Assembly (NCBI GenBank): GCA_030407315.1
Contig: JALQPE010002520.1
Span: forward strand, 1 to 64,000
Length of the DNA stretch: 64,000 bases
Origin: Asparagopsis taxiformis
Taxonomy: Eukaryota; Rhodophyta; Florideophyceae; Bonnemaisoniales; Bonnemaisoniaceae
Direction: 5' to 3'
The notes under the pieces are model-generated. The model was not told the DNA's origin, did not search any database, and worked only from the letters and a program-made list of their open reading frames with translations. The position numbers were made by a program, and so were the translations under genes. Shown here piece after piece: positions 10,040-22,300 of the stretch (its first letter is position 1; the number at the start of each line of letters is the position of its first letter).

Positions 10040-13000
10040 GTGCTGGGCAGAATGGCTAATTAGCGTACTTCATTCTAAGGATGAAGTCGACATTCTGTCG
10101 CGTCTGCAGCCATAACATGCTGTTGGCGCCGATTACAGCGGTGATTACACCGTTTGTGACGTAGCCATCGGCGCCGATGATTTATGCGCCGTAACACTTC
10201 AACGCGCCTACCACACACGCAATGTACTGTCATATTAGGTTTTCTCAAATCCTCGTCCGCCCACACGCTCAATTCATGCATGCATTCCCTCACCGCCTTC
10301 CACTCGCGTCACACGCACCCTTTCGCCCGTCTAAATGCCCCCTTGCCTTGACATCCCTCATATATCAACTGGTTCGACTCGCACCGCGTTGGTCCACTTA
10401 GCATGACCATAGTCGCCGCGCCCATTCTTCGACCACATTCGCCGTCCAGTCGCGCCCAATCCCAACTGCCGCACACATACATAAACGAGCTTCCCATGAT
10501 CACTTCCGCCCGGGCTGTCCCAACGGGCATACGATGCCATCCATACTCTGTCCGCAGATGAGCTCAACTCCCTTGTGCCAATCACTTGACGCCATTCGCA
10601 CCTTCCACACACCCACCTCGCTGTTTCTTACTATCCTTCACACACACCTCGCTCCTGCCCAATCACATCTTCCAGTCTGTCACACTCGGTGATGCCAATC
10701 CGTCCCAGTAACGAGGTCGCAATATCGTCGACCTCGCTATTGAGACAATGTAAACAAAGAGGTTTTTCACCACACCCTGTGATCCATGACTTGACCAACT
10801 GAGACCGTGAGCCGGATAACGTTGAAATGTTTATTCTTGAACTGCATCTTGAGATGTATTGAACACTTGCGCAGCAGTCCCCCATCCCTGGACAGCGAGC
10901 CAGTCGTTGCACTCGGGTGTCAATCAAGTGAATGCAGTGTGTCAACGTGCCTTGTACAAAAACTTGGACCGGCTCTTGCGCCCCTGCCACTGCTCAAGCG
11001 TATCCAGATACTTGAGTGTGCCAGTCCAGAGTCTTAATATTCAGGTTGATGCATGTGAGCTGCCAAAATAGTCCAAATGGAACATATGACGATTTACGCC
11101 GAACAAACATGTTGTCCTGCACAGCGTTGTTCTCTAGTGTTGCGCACTACACCATCTATCCCTTACTATCTAAACGAACAGCTTAAAAATGCTACATCTA
11201 CAAGCACCAGTGGTGGACTGGGCTCGTCTGTCTTCCAAGAGTTTCCAGAATGGGATGTGGATATGGTTATGACTTCAACGACAACAGCGTGTGGTGAATG
11301 ATGAGCGAAAAGTTTGTTTACTCGTTGCTTTCACTCGCAGTCTGCCCTGCGTCATGGTGCAATGCGATACAAATTGCTACTGGGAAAGAAGCTTTACAGA
11401 GTGAGGCAATGGTAAGGTGTCGGATACATACCGACGCTTCTCATACAAAGCTATATTTGTAAAAGTCAGTAGTATACAGTGTACGTGAGCATTGCATTGC
11501 ATCGCATCTAGTAAGCGCGCACACGAACGCACAAATACAGATGCACGCACTGGCGATTGATTCACAACGAGCGCAACTAGTCCACAACAACCATTTGATT
11601 GAAGCTCTCCGGGTGATTCTAGCAGCAACGCATCTGCAATGGTTACGACACTAAGCTGTTGGAAAGGACCTGCAAGCAAGTTTCAAACACAAGGCCACAC
11701 CAGCAGCAGAAAGAAAAAGTACATTTGTAATGAAATGCCACCGATATATTGCCTCCATCTTGGTTTCAGTGTTAGTTTGTGTAGAGCTGCCGCTGTGGTG
11801 AATAAGAGCGTTCCGTGTTTCAACAAGCGTATTAAGAAATACATATGTGACTGTGAGCGACATGCGGTGGCATGTTGTTGCGTTACAGACGGTTAGATGA
11901 TGATGTGAGGGAAGCAGCGATGCAAGAACTAGGCGCACATGTAACGCCAACAAAGATGCACACTGTGTTGCATTGAGAGTGCTGCGCGATGTTGGGGCGA
12001 GAGAGGAGGTCGACGTGGTGCAGACATCACACATCATTCCATTCAATTATATTCCACCAATACCCGTCAGGTGTATAGAAACTGTATGATTTCTCCCCAG
12101 ACTCATCTCCCATCACTCCAGTAATCCCACTATCACCATTCCCACTCACGTTTCCATGGTACTCATGTACGTCACACATAGCGTAACCCGTCATCTTCTT
12201 AGGACCAGGATTGGACAAAGCAGTGGCGTCTTGGAGTCACCGGGACACCATCTGAGAGGTAGAGAGTCTCCCCGACTGGTACTGTGACGAATGTGAACCA
12301 CATCGGGGGTCATCGTAGTTGACTGTGTAGAGCTCATCGCCATCCCCTCGCTTAGTATCGAGCATAGCTTGTGAAATTCTAGGAAGCTTACTTGAATTAG
12401 ATACATTTTTCAGTCCTAATGTTTGTCCATAAAGCTAGGCTCCTCTTCGGCAGTAGGCACGAGACCGAAATGGGTGAATTGACTCGTGAGAAAGCGAGCA
12501 GACGTATCAATCTTTCCGTAACTAGTGACATCGTAATCATATCGTTGAAATAACACGTGTGAGATTAATGGTGTGACCAGTAAAGATGCATGTACAAACG
12601 GATTGCAATGACAGTTGGAAGAACTGCCGGGTCGCTCGAATAGGCCTTCCAGGCTTGCAAAAAAGTGAGAACGGCACGCGCATTACGCAACGCCGCACGG
12701 TTGAGACAGGCGGGAAGATTGACATGCAAAATGGCCAGCATAAACAGGGAGGTCTGCAGAACAACGTGGACATTTTGTGCACAAAAGCGGTGCAAAAGCT
12801 GTGTCTCGGCGTGTCGAAACTCGAGCACGACCGCCGACATGACGTGAAAAATGTGCACGTGTTCCTCAGAGAAGACGCGACGGAGGTCGAGCCACCTAGA
12901 GTCGCGCAGTGACGATCACACATTTGCCATCGCAAAGTGGCACGCGTGCGCGAAGAAAAAGAGCCCGGAGGTGGTGAAGGGGGAGCGCGAGCGCGAGAAG

Positions 13001-13930
13001 CGGGATTCAAAAGGCGTCAATGCGCTGTGCGTCATCGGTGAACATCAACCAATCGGTTTGGAAGCGACGATGCAGCGTGGTAGCGACGAACAGAAGCGCG
13101 TGTGGCGTCGCATTGGTGTCAATCAATTGCGTGCGTATGGACTGTGCGGATTGCCAACTACGCAAGGCGATGAGATAACGATCCGCTTGCGATACTTGTT
13201 TGCCACGGTCGAGTGTGGTCAATTGACCACACTAGCATTAATGCTACTTGCACATTGGCGAGAGTGAACTGATGATTGGTTGTCATGAATTGTGGTTGGC
13301 GGCTTGATCCATGAAATTTTTTGTTGGATATATTGTTGAAAGCGTGTGTTTTGTGGCGTGAGGCGTTTGGAAAATCTTGCAATCAGCCTTTCTGTGCGCC
13401 AGAAAAACCCATTTCCGAACAGCTGTCTCAACACACGTTCTGCTCGACAATTGGCTGTTTCGCATACTGGCGATGTTCACATTGTCAGCATCTCTCACAC
13501 ATGTACAAGTCGCAGGATTCAACATGGAGACGGCACCAGAGGAGATAACAGCTGTTTACGCTTTGGTTCACTCGGCGCATCGCGACTATGATCGCAAATA
13601 GCTCTCGAATTGAGAAAGTAATCAACTATGGAACACTCTTCCGTATCTGTTTCAGTTCCTTCACGGAAGCCTCAGTGATTAGCTCGAAAAGCTCTTTCTG
13701 CACCAATTTTGTGCATCGCTGCTCCCATTCGTGAACTCCTATTTATTCCCAACTTCCGTTCGGAAATTGAGGAATATGACGTCACATTCCTCAGCGATTG
13801 CAGGCCCTTCAGCACGATTCTAATTGTCATCGCACTAAAATCGATAGTGTCATCTCCTATCCCAACTGACATAAACATGATTCTATTCTCTATTGGCAGA
13901 ATAGGCTTCACTGAGACTAGAAACCTCAAT
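10040..13930. other. Private cargo of copy 1, no recognisable gene
   Basis: Similarity to copy 2 stops near 10040 and resumes near 13930. The interval differs in base composition from the arms and has only short, overlapping frames on both strands, the longest about 157 codons. I recognise no domain. By analogy with copy 2, whose equivalent interval contains captured gene pieces, this may be captured host DNA including introns or non-coding sequence. Confidence 0.45.
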
Positions 13931-14489
13931 CCCATTCTAGGTCGGTCGATCTGCTATCCTCTTTCATTTATCCTCCCTCGTACTAACTTCGCTACCTACA
14001 AATATCTGTAAAGCTCGACCACAATTACTATCTTCGTATACCACACACCATTACACCATTCCAATATTTACCTTCACACCAACACTATGCTCCATATTTC
14101 CTCTCAAGTCCACTCCACGAGACAGTGTTGTGAACCAATACACGGTACTACCCGCAGACAATACAATTTGCTATCTACACTACTGTCTACAGATTTACCC
14201 AGACAGTGCAGTAATACAATACAATGCACTGCCTCAGACAGTAAAATGTACTGTCTGCACATACTGTCTGGCGGCAACACTTCCGGACAGTAAAATTTAC
14301 TGTTCTGGACAGTAAATTTTACTGTTTTTGGTACTGCCCAGATTTCGTGCCAGTTTATTGCTGCAGCAGTATTCTGAAATTTCCAGACAGTAAATTTTAC
14401 TGTCTCCGCGCACTGTCTTGGCCAGACAGTAATTTTTACTGTCTCAGACAGTAAATTTACTGTCTTTTTTCATTCCCAACACCGTAGTG
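13930..14489. repeat. Right end of copy 1
   Basis: This holds a conserved about 0.55-kb end shared, inverted, with 44042-44600. Its last 390 bp are rich in GACAGTAAATTTACTGTC-type hairpins. It finishes with CAACACCGTAGTG at 14477-14489 and then CG, the second half of the target duplication. Confidence 0.8.
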
Positions 14490-15006
14490 CGGGTAACACG
14501 GCATAGCGTGACACATCAGCGATGCGCGTCCACTGAAAGCGCTGCGGGTAGAAGTGGCGAAGGCCCAATTCCGCCCACGTCGGCATTGGGCGTGGCATAA
14601 ATCGGAACGCGATCGGGTCGTCGTAGCGCGCGCGCGGAATCGATTCGGGAGCATCTTGCGCGGCCGACGGAAGCGAGACGGACGCTGGCGCAGGAACCGA
14701 ACGAAGTGGGACGCCGCTCCCAGAGCGCGCAGCAGACGCAGAGGTTGGAGTCGCGGTCACATCTACGGTAGCGACAACATCAGACGACGCGACGACGCCA
14801 CTGTCGCCACGGCCGCTCGCGGTTACGGGTATGGTTGAGGAGGATGCTCGCGCCATGGACGTATAATAGGGGCTCTCCGGGCTTGAAAGAGAAGGGAACG
14901 CGATGCGCGCAGTGCGAGGAGACGCGTTAGTGGGCGTCGAAGGTTCGTCGCGAGGCGCAGCGCCGGCGCGAAGCCAACTCGGCAGAGCGTTATTATCGCG
15001 CGACAT
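14490..15006 (-). pseudogene. Gene of unknown function truncated by copy 1
   Basis: An open frame starts at ATG 15006 (SRDNNALPSWLRAGAAP) and runs into the copy 1 right end. Its last native residues are SRYAVLP. The composition is very GC-rich and Ala/Ser/Pro-rich, unlike the surrounding transposon genes. A PTWAELGLRHFYPQRF segment near the end looks more ordered. Removing copy 1 with one CG would continue the frame into the nine bases at the window start. A longer in-frame start at 15147 adds a hydrophobic stretch but looks less likely. A Gag-like protein of a retroelement is one possibility, but I see no zinc knuckle. Confidence 0.45.
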
Positions 15007-15193
15007 CACGAAGCGCGAGCGTGTGCAGCGATGACGGAACGAACGCACGCGGGATGAAGAAGAAGGATGGAAGAGAAGTAGAAGGATGGAAAAGAAGAAG
15101 AAGATTGGAAGAGGAGAACAAGACAGGAGAAAGTCGAAGGTGTGCACAAGAACGTTACGCGCGAGGACACGCTGTGAAGTTAGTCGGGGGGAG

Positions 15194-16969
15194 TGTGGTG
15201 CAATTTAAGTTGGTCGATGGAATCGATGCGAGCGCGCGCGTTTACGTTAGTCCCCAAGCAGCCGTTTGAGTTAGTTTAGTAAGCGAGCGCACGCGTGGCG
15301 TCTTGATTACGTGTCACGGAGCGTCAACGCGAGCGCGTGCGCTCGTACGTTGCCACGAAACCGCGAGCCGCGCCACGTGTAGCGATTTCCGCAAATTTCC
15401 CTTTATTTTCCCTTTTTGGGTTTTTTATGACGAAAGTCTTTTTCCCAAATATTTCCCTTTTTGCATGCGAGCGTGCGGCCGCCGCCGGCCGGCCACACAA
15501 GGACAACCTGTCCCAAGTAAGTTAGCTATTAGTGGTCGCATGGCTTCGCACCCTACCAATAAACAGTCAGCACTTTCGCAGCTACGAGTTAAGCGTTGAG
15601 CGCGTCGCGAGGACCGATTGCGTTACGACGTTGCGTGCGGATTGCTCACGATCGCCGACGTACGTGCGCGCGCGCCGCGTTTACCGACTGTCGAATTGCG
15701 TCGCACCGCGAGACCGCGCGTTGCGTCGCATACCGCTAGGCCAGGGAGTTACGACCCCTGCGTGGATCGTGTTGAGCTCGAGTTTACTCGGTGATCTCAC
15801 CCTGAGATCACGGCTTGCGCCGGCCCGCGAATCCCGTGTTGCGATCGACCCTGCGCGTTCCGCCGTTGTATCACCCGATCGCCTCCGCGACCGAGCGACG
15901 TGCGAAACGCAAGTTCACGAGCGCGTTACGGTTCAACACGCCCTGACAAGGCAAGCGATTCTAGAACTCTCTTAGTGACCGCCATCCCGGCTGGTCCTAC
16001 ACATTGGAACGTAGGGTCGTCCACTACTTGCCGAACCAAGCTCGGAAGCGTTGCGGGCGGCGTAGCGTGCACGTTGGAAACGCGGAACTCGGCTTCGCGC
16101 TTCGTTGCGGCGCCATCGTCGGACGTTCGCGCGGCGTCGTCAATGCTCGCGAGCGCTTGCGTCGGTAGCGGCGGCCACGGGGAAGCGGTAGGGTCAGGGA
16201 TGTGTGAAGCGACCAGTGCGTCGATTGCGTGCGTTTGCGACGCAACTGGCGGCGGTTCGGTCGGCGCGTTCGATCGCTCGCGCGTAGGGGGGATCCATCG
16301 GCGCGGTCGCGTTCGATCGTCGCCTAGGAAAAAGGGAAAAAGGGATGATGGGAAGGGAGAAAGGGGAATTCGGCGCCTGTCAAAATCTCGCGTCGGCGTG
16401 GCAGGGGTCGTAACTCCCTGGCCTAGCGGTATGCGACGCAACGCGCGGTCTCGCGGTGCGACGCAATTCGACAGTCGGTAAACGCGGCGCGCGCGCACGT
16501 ACGTCGGCGATCGTGAGCAATCCGCACGCAACGTCGTAACGCAATCGGTCCTCGCGACGCGCTCAACGCTTAACTCGTAGCTGCGAAAGTGCTGACTGTT
16601 TATTGGTAGGGTGCGAAGCCATGCGACCACTAATAGCTAACTTACTTGGGACAGGTTGTCCTTGTGTGGCCGGCCGGCGGCGGCCGCACGCTCGCACGCA
16701 AAAAGGGAAATATTTTGGGAAAAAGACTTTCGTCATAAAAAACCCAAAAAGGGAAAATAAAGGGAAATTTGCGGAAATCGCTACACGTGGCGCGGCTCGC
16801 GGTTTCGTGGCAACGTACGAGCGCACGCGCTCGCGTTGACGCTCCGTGACACGTAATCAAGACGCCACGCGTGCGCTCGCTTACTAAACTAACTCAAACG
16901 GCTGCTTGGGGACTAACGTAAACGCGCGCGCTCGCATCGATTCCATCGACCAACTTAAATTGCACCACA
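15194..16969. mobile_element. Fold-back element with 568-bp inverted arms
   Basis: Arms 15194-15761 and 16401-16969 are inverted and differ by only about one substitution and one indel. The outer ends are TGTGGTGCAATTTAAG and its complement. The arms have LTR-like content, including AATAAA and a G/C-rich end, but they are inverted rather than direct. No target duplication is visible. The near-identity indicates recent formation or gene conversion. It may be a fold-back transposon or two head-to-head LTR-type fragments. Confidence 0.65.
15926..16400 (-). pseudogene. Gag-like fragment between the inverted arms
   Basis: The minus-strand frame emerges from the right arm and runs about 155 codons to a stop at 15926. 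It is rich in Pro, Ala and Arg and includes DDPTFQCVGPAGMAVTKR near its end. Position directly after an LTR-like arm suggests the start of a retroelement gag gene, but I recognise no domain. Confidence 0.3.
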
Positions 16970-17035
16970 TATACAGCAATCTTTTTTGTATCTCGTGGAA
17001 CTCAATCGTTCCATCGCTTCGGGGAAAGCTTCACT

Positions 17036-19321
17036 ATGCCGCCGCGTATTGCGAAGAAAGCTCCAAAGCCTCCGGGCCTCCAGAAAACCCGGTCAGCAGC
17101 TGCTGTATCGAGTGCCCGACAATCCCGTGCGAAGAAGCGGTCTGGGCCTACCGGCAGCATTGAACCGCGGTCCGGTAGTCGCAAGACGGACTGGCGCAGA
17201 ACTGGGGATCCGCCGCGAGAAAGTGAGGAAGGAGGAACGGCGCGGAGAGAGATGGGGCTTGACCGAGGCAAGCGTGCTCGCAGGGACAGTGAACATCATG
17301 ATGATGACATGATAGTGGCTCAAAACATGTTGGAATTGCGGCAGAGTGCTATGGCAAAGGTAGTTCCTCCCGGGTTGGCAGATGCGGAGGTGCTGCAGAC
17401 GGAGTCCCAGCCGGGGGTTCGCGAGACACTGGAGGCTGTGACCCCCACTGCGCCAACTATGCCGAGTACATCAGCCCCAGCAGGTAATGCAGTCAGGGAC
17501 CCGAGGATAGCGGCAAGGGATGTTGTTTCTGAGCAACGTTCACAGGATGCCAACTATCATCGGCGGTCAGGTGGTACTGAGGGGAGAGAGCAGCCGGAGT
17601 GCGGGCCTCGTCACAACAGACTGTCATTGGTGCCAAATATGCGCGTAACGCCCCCGCGACGTCAGGCTATTGCCGATGGAGGACATCATAATCCCGATAG
17701 CGTGCGAGATGGGGGGACGGTGAGGGCAGAGAGGTTGCATCCGCCGGAATCCATCGATTTAATGGCGAGTCGCATCAATGCGCAGAAGAAGAAGATCGCG
17801 GAGCTGGAAAAAAAATGTTTAGCCAGGACATAGCAAACAAGGCGCTCACCACGGAGATAGTTGCGTTGGAGGCTAAGGTGAAGACTCTGCAGGCGGAAAA
17901 TGCCAGCCTTACTGCAATTGCGAGAACAGGTAGAATCAGTGATCACGGTGGCGGTAAGTCGAACATACAGAAAGCCATTCCTGTGAAATACCTTGGAGTT
18001 CTTAGGGCGGTGGAGGAAAACCTCACAAAGTGGTGCAAGAACGAGACTATGGAGCTGGACCCTATGGCGGAACAAACGCAGAGACGTTGGACTGGACGTA
18101 CCATCGAGGTAGAGCCGGTAGAAGGGACACTTTGGAGCGAAAACGGTGTAGGATATATTGCTACCCCTCCGGGCTATATCATCAAGAATCTGCAGTGGTA
18201 TAAACCTTCGTACAAGGACGAGAGTGATCTGCTGAATGACTTGGTGCGACACGTACTGCGTCAAAGTCCGTGGTGTGATGTGTTTTCCGATGAGGAGCAG
18301 CGTGTGTGCTGTCAAGAGGCTGTGGCGGGGAGCAAGGCATTGAAAGTGAAGGTGACGCAGAAACTGTCAGACGTGATGAGTGCACGGAAGCGTAATGCGA
18401 GGGACAGATTGTTCGGTTCGCTGGGGTACACGAAATTAATGTCTAGATGCACGACGCTGACGACGCGAGCTGAGATGGACGAGCGAGAGGATCAAAAGCG
18501 CGAAGCTTCTGAGAAGCTTTTGAAACGGGAAAGCAACGGTGATTTGGATATGGGGAGGTGGCGAACGGCACCGTTCTCAGAGCTGCGATACAGCAAAAGC
18601 CATGGTTCCTGACAGCTTCGAAATGGAAGTGAATGGTGATGCATGGTTTAACAACCGAGTAGCTGTGAATGTGCTGGACATCTTCAGGGTTTATTCGATA
18701 CGAACAGAACAAGTAATGGACATAGAGACGAGCATACTAACGCTGGCCCGCCTGGATGCTTGGCTAGTGACTACTGTGGAGTGTTTGGATGAACCGAAGG
18801 GGAAAGGAGGTGCACGGCAGAAGGAGTTTACAAGGCGGTACAGTCAATATGTGGGGGTAGCTTTTCAGCAATTAGTTGGTATGGTGGTGTACTGCATGTC
18901 TTGTCTCCAAGGCTCGCAAGCAAGGGAAGAAACGGACGTTGTCGAGAGCGAACAGCGGACTAGTGCACAGTCACGGCATGTGTTTGCAAGCCGTACTGTG
19001 ACAAGAGAGGCTGTTGAAGTGTGGCAAAGCGGAGAGGGGTCTGGAATTGTTCATGTCGTTGATGATGTAAACCGCTGCTCATCACTTGTTCTAGTGTCCG
19101 AGGATTGGATTCAATCGCATATTACGTCAAACCTCGGTGCTGTAATGGATTGTGTGATTGCGCAAGGACTAATTGGCGCAGAACTTTTCGTCGTTGACCC
19201 ATATGCTGGACACCTGAGTGCAAACCTGAATGTCGAAATCAATGCCCCAGAGTATGGGGGCATGGAGCGGCGCCATCCAGCCACTGCTGATAACGGTTTT
19301 GGCGTAATGGAGGATGGTTGA
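17036..19321 (+). pseudogene. Coiled-coil protein, possible transposon accessory gene, frameshifted
   Basis: Three overlapping frames (17036-17833, 17815-18612, and a frame usable from ATG 18602 to 19321) read as one broken protein. The first is basic and disordered and ends KKKIAELEKKC. One extra A in the run of eight A at about 17808-17815 would join it to the second, which starts with a heptad-rich coiled coil (IANKALTTEIVALEAKVKTL). The last frame ends with a possible globular domain (SSLVLVSEDWIQSHITSN). The gene converges on the minus-strand transposase, 77 bp away. CACTA elements often encode a second, DNA-binding protein beside the transposase, and this could be it. I recognise no named domain. 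A weak resemblance to the protein at 39964-41637 is possible. Confidence 0.4.
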
Positions 19322-19398
19322 AATTAGTGCAGTACATGTGACGTTGGCTAGAAGGCTTATCATGTAGTAAATTATCAATAGAGTGCTGCGATTTAGAT

Positions 19399-22300
19399 TT
19401 ATTCTTCTTCATTATCATCTGTGAACTGGTAATCAGTGTTGGTGTAGAAGCGGTTGAGATAGAAACGGTGGTCCGACCAGTGCATTTGTTTCGTAAATGG
19501 CTTGACTGGAAAGTTACTTCGTACGATGTGCACGGTGCCAGATATAGTAGATGCAGGAATGAGGTCAAACCAAAGACCACCTGCACTGTGGGATGCAGTG
19601 TCATTGCTGTCAACGGATCCGTTGTCCGGGTCCCATGTGGACCACTTTAAACAAATGCACCCAAGTGATTTTTCCACAGCGGTTTTTGGGGCAAAGCAGG
19701 TCATATACTGCACGAAAGCGAGTTCTACAGGTTGAAACAGGTTTGGAGACTGCAGGCGTACCAGTGCCAGGACGCGCCCTACCCATATGGTTCTGTAGTC
19801 ATCGGCAGTTCCGGAGATGACGACAAAGGAGTACTGCGATCTCTTTGCGGGGCCGAATGATGAAGTTGCAAAGACGCGCTGCTGCTTGTGCCTCGACACG
19901 TTTGTGGGGCGAAGCATGCCACTGTGCGGGTCAAAGTCGTCGGCATCTGGGACGTACCCTCCCATGACGTAGGCGGACTTTACTACGGTGACGGAAATGT
20001 CCATTTCATGTATTGGAGGGCCTTCTGCCGTGGCGCGCAGTCTAGCGAGGGTGAGGAACTCTTGTGCAGCTGTGTCACCGAGTTGCTGGAATAGCGTTAT
20101 GGTGCCAGACGGGAACGAGGAGTTGTGCAGAGGCAAAAGAGTGGCAGGATCGGGCTGTCCGTCGATATCTGCAACGAGGAGGATTGCATCGGGCAGCAGG
20201 GAGGCAAAGTCGTGCAGTGCAACGGTGAATCCGTCGCGAACGAGTACTGCACCGTCTGTGGGCGATATCATGCGTGGGTTTCCCAATGTGTTCGATGGGG
20301 TGTGACCAGTTGGAGTGGCCAAGGAGAATTCCATGTGGCGAATAGTCTCTTCCATGGCTGTGGAGCGCCTTCGAGAGGTTTTCCTATAACTCTGTTTGAA
20401 CAGAAGATGCGAGTGTTCGTAGGGGCCTGCATCGATGTGTTCCAGGGCGCCATATCTCTGCAAGTCACCGGGAAGATGGTCAAGAAGATGGAACTTGAAA
20501 GTTTTGAGACCTGTGGTGTGCAATGGGCCGAGGGTGGAGAGTATTGATTGTTTGAAATAGGAAATGGAGTTCTGGAGGCTTTCTAGTTCGGCGGCAGTCC
20601 AGTGCTTGATGCGACCGCGTTTCATGACCCATGCGACGAGGTCAGAGTATTGCGTGCAGATGGAAGTGAGGGGGGCTGTCTCTACTTCGTCACAGCATGT
20701 GTCAATGAATGCTGCGATGAAAGGGAACACCATGTCGACATGGTGATAGTCTTTGGCTGCGAGCATGCCGCGTATGCCGTCCTCCGTGAAGAGGCCGTTC
20801 AAATTGGTGCCCTTCTCACCCTTGGAGAAGTCGACATGAAGACCGGTGATGTAGTAGTCGCGTTCGATAGCGGACAGAATGCTGTTTGAGCCGGCGAGGA
20901 TGGAATTTTTGACCTTCTTGAAGGTGCGAGGTGTCCCGGAACGGGAGGCAGTGGTGGTGGTGAGGTCTGGGGAGCTGAGGCGGTGGACAATGCACTGTTT
21001 GATGAGCTTTGAGATGCCGAGGTGGAGATTGTGCAGAGGCTCGAAGGAGAAAATGTTGTAGGGGTCTAGGGGACTGTTGGTGGGTAAAAGAGCGGTCGAT
21101 TCGAGGACAGAGTGTTGTTCGAGGAGGGAGAGAGCTTCGAGCGGAGCAGTTGTATGCTCCTGAGCGCTCTCTTGGCGTGCAGAGCGTGTATCATCGAGGG
21201 AGCGGGGCTGGTGTGGAGCGCTGGATTCAAGTTGAGTGGCGGGGATGTAACAGCGGTGGCAGGGATGTGTGGTGGTAGTGCTGTTACGAGTGCATGACAG
21301 CTCTTTGGCCTCTGGAAAGTCGCAGCAATAATTGGCTAGGATGGGAAAGCATTGGCGGGCAGTTGCAGTGGAGTCTGTGCAGGGGAACCCGGAAGAGAAC
21401 GCGGTGGATAGGGACGAAAACACTTTTTCGAGTGCTTTATGAAGAATATCAATTTTGCGAGCGCGACTAGCAGAACTAGAGGTTGTCGGCATTTCATCAC
21501 CGAACAAGGCGTTGGACGAAGGGTTAACAATGTACGTAAGATAACCGACGATGGTGAGGCCGGTACGGATACAGTGGCGACGGAGGGGGGCGGAGAAGTT
21601 GAGCAGTGTGACGTGTATGGGGTATGCGACGATTGCGGAGCTCTTGAGGCTTGTGCTGCTCTTGTCGGAGTACACTTGGAGGAGGCCGGCAAAGGAGGAA
21701 GGTGTGGGATCATTTTCCTCTGCCCATACGACCTGTGGATCTTCCGAGAGCTGCACGCGCTGTCTAGTAACCTGGTGCAGCGTTTTCGCGAATTCTGTGC
21801 GTAGGGGATGAGAAAATATTGCGGTGCCGTCTGGGGCGGTCTGTGGGGAGGGGTGGAAGAGAGTATTTTGGTCGTTAGCCAGTGCTAACTGCCTGCGGAG
21901 CATGTCCACTGGGTCGCGGAGGTACAGCTGTGCCGAGTACTTACCAGTTTTGTCTGGAATGATGTGGCTCTTGTAACCTTCGGTGCGGAAATGTGTTTCG
22001 ACCATGGAAACGGTAACGTGGCGACATTCTTCTACGGTGCGAACGGCGCTGTTGAACTTTTCTAGGGAGAATGCGGGGTCTTGTAGGATGGTGATGACTT
22101 CGCTCACGCGGCCAGCCCCGGCCTTGTACTCGAGGGTTGTGAGACTGGCGGCGAGGGATTGCACGAGGAGGTCTGCGCGGGAGAGGGTTGAGGTTGGTGG
22201 CAATGGAGCGTCACAGGGTGAGTCGCTGGAGGAAGCACGACCAGATTCTGGGTCTGGGGAGCTGGGTTGCGGGGAATCATGGTCGCCGTTTCGAGCAGCC

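Larger units (their letters stand above)
10..14489 (+). mobile_element. Non-autonomous CACTA element, copy 1
   Basis: This 14.5-kb unit is bounded by inverted CACTACGGTGTTG termini and flanked by the dinucleotide CG on both sides (8-9 and 14490-14491), which fits a 2-bp target duplication. The CACTA start and GACAGT-rich subterminal DNA are typical of CACTA/EnSpm elements. It has no transposase; the left arm keeps broken ParB-like and dioxygenase-like genes, and the middle (about 10040-13930) is private cargo. Compared with copy 3, the segment holding the transposase is missing between about 2375 and 2400. Its left arm is nearly identical to the inverted arm of copy 2. It interrupts the minus-strand reading frame at 14490-15006. 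The call rests on termini, duplication and the second copy; with only 2 bp, the duplication alone would be weak. Confidence 0.85.

Noticed and set aside
10631..13010. Protein genes in the copy 1 cargo, such as the frames at 10631-10990 and 12537-13010
   Set aside because: They overlap frames on the opposite strand, contain no recognisable domain and lack relatives in copy 2.
15194..16969. Complete LTR retrotransposon
   Set aside because: The arms are inverted rather than direct, no primer-binding or polypurine tract is evident and no reverse transcriptase is encoded.
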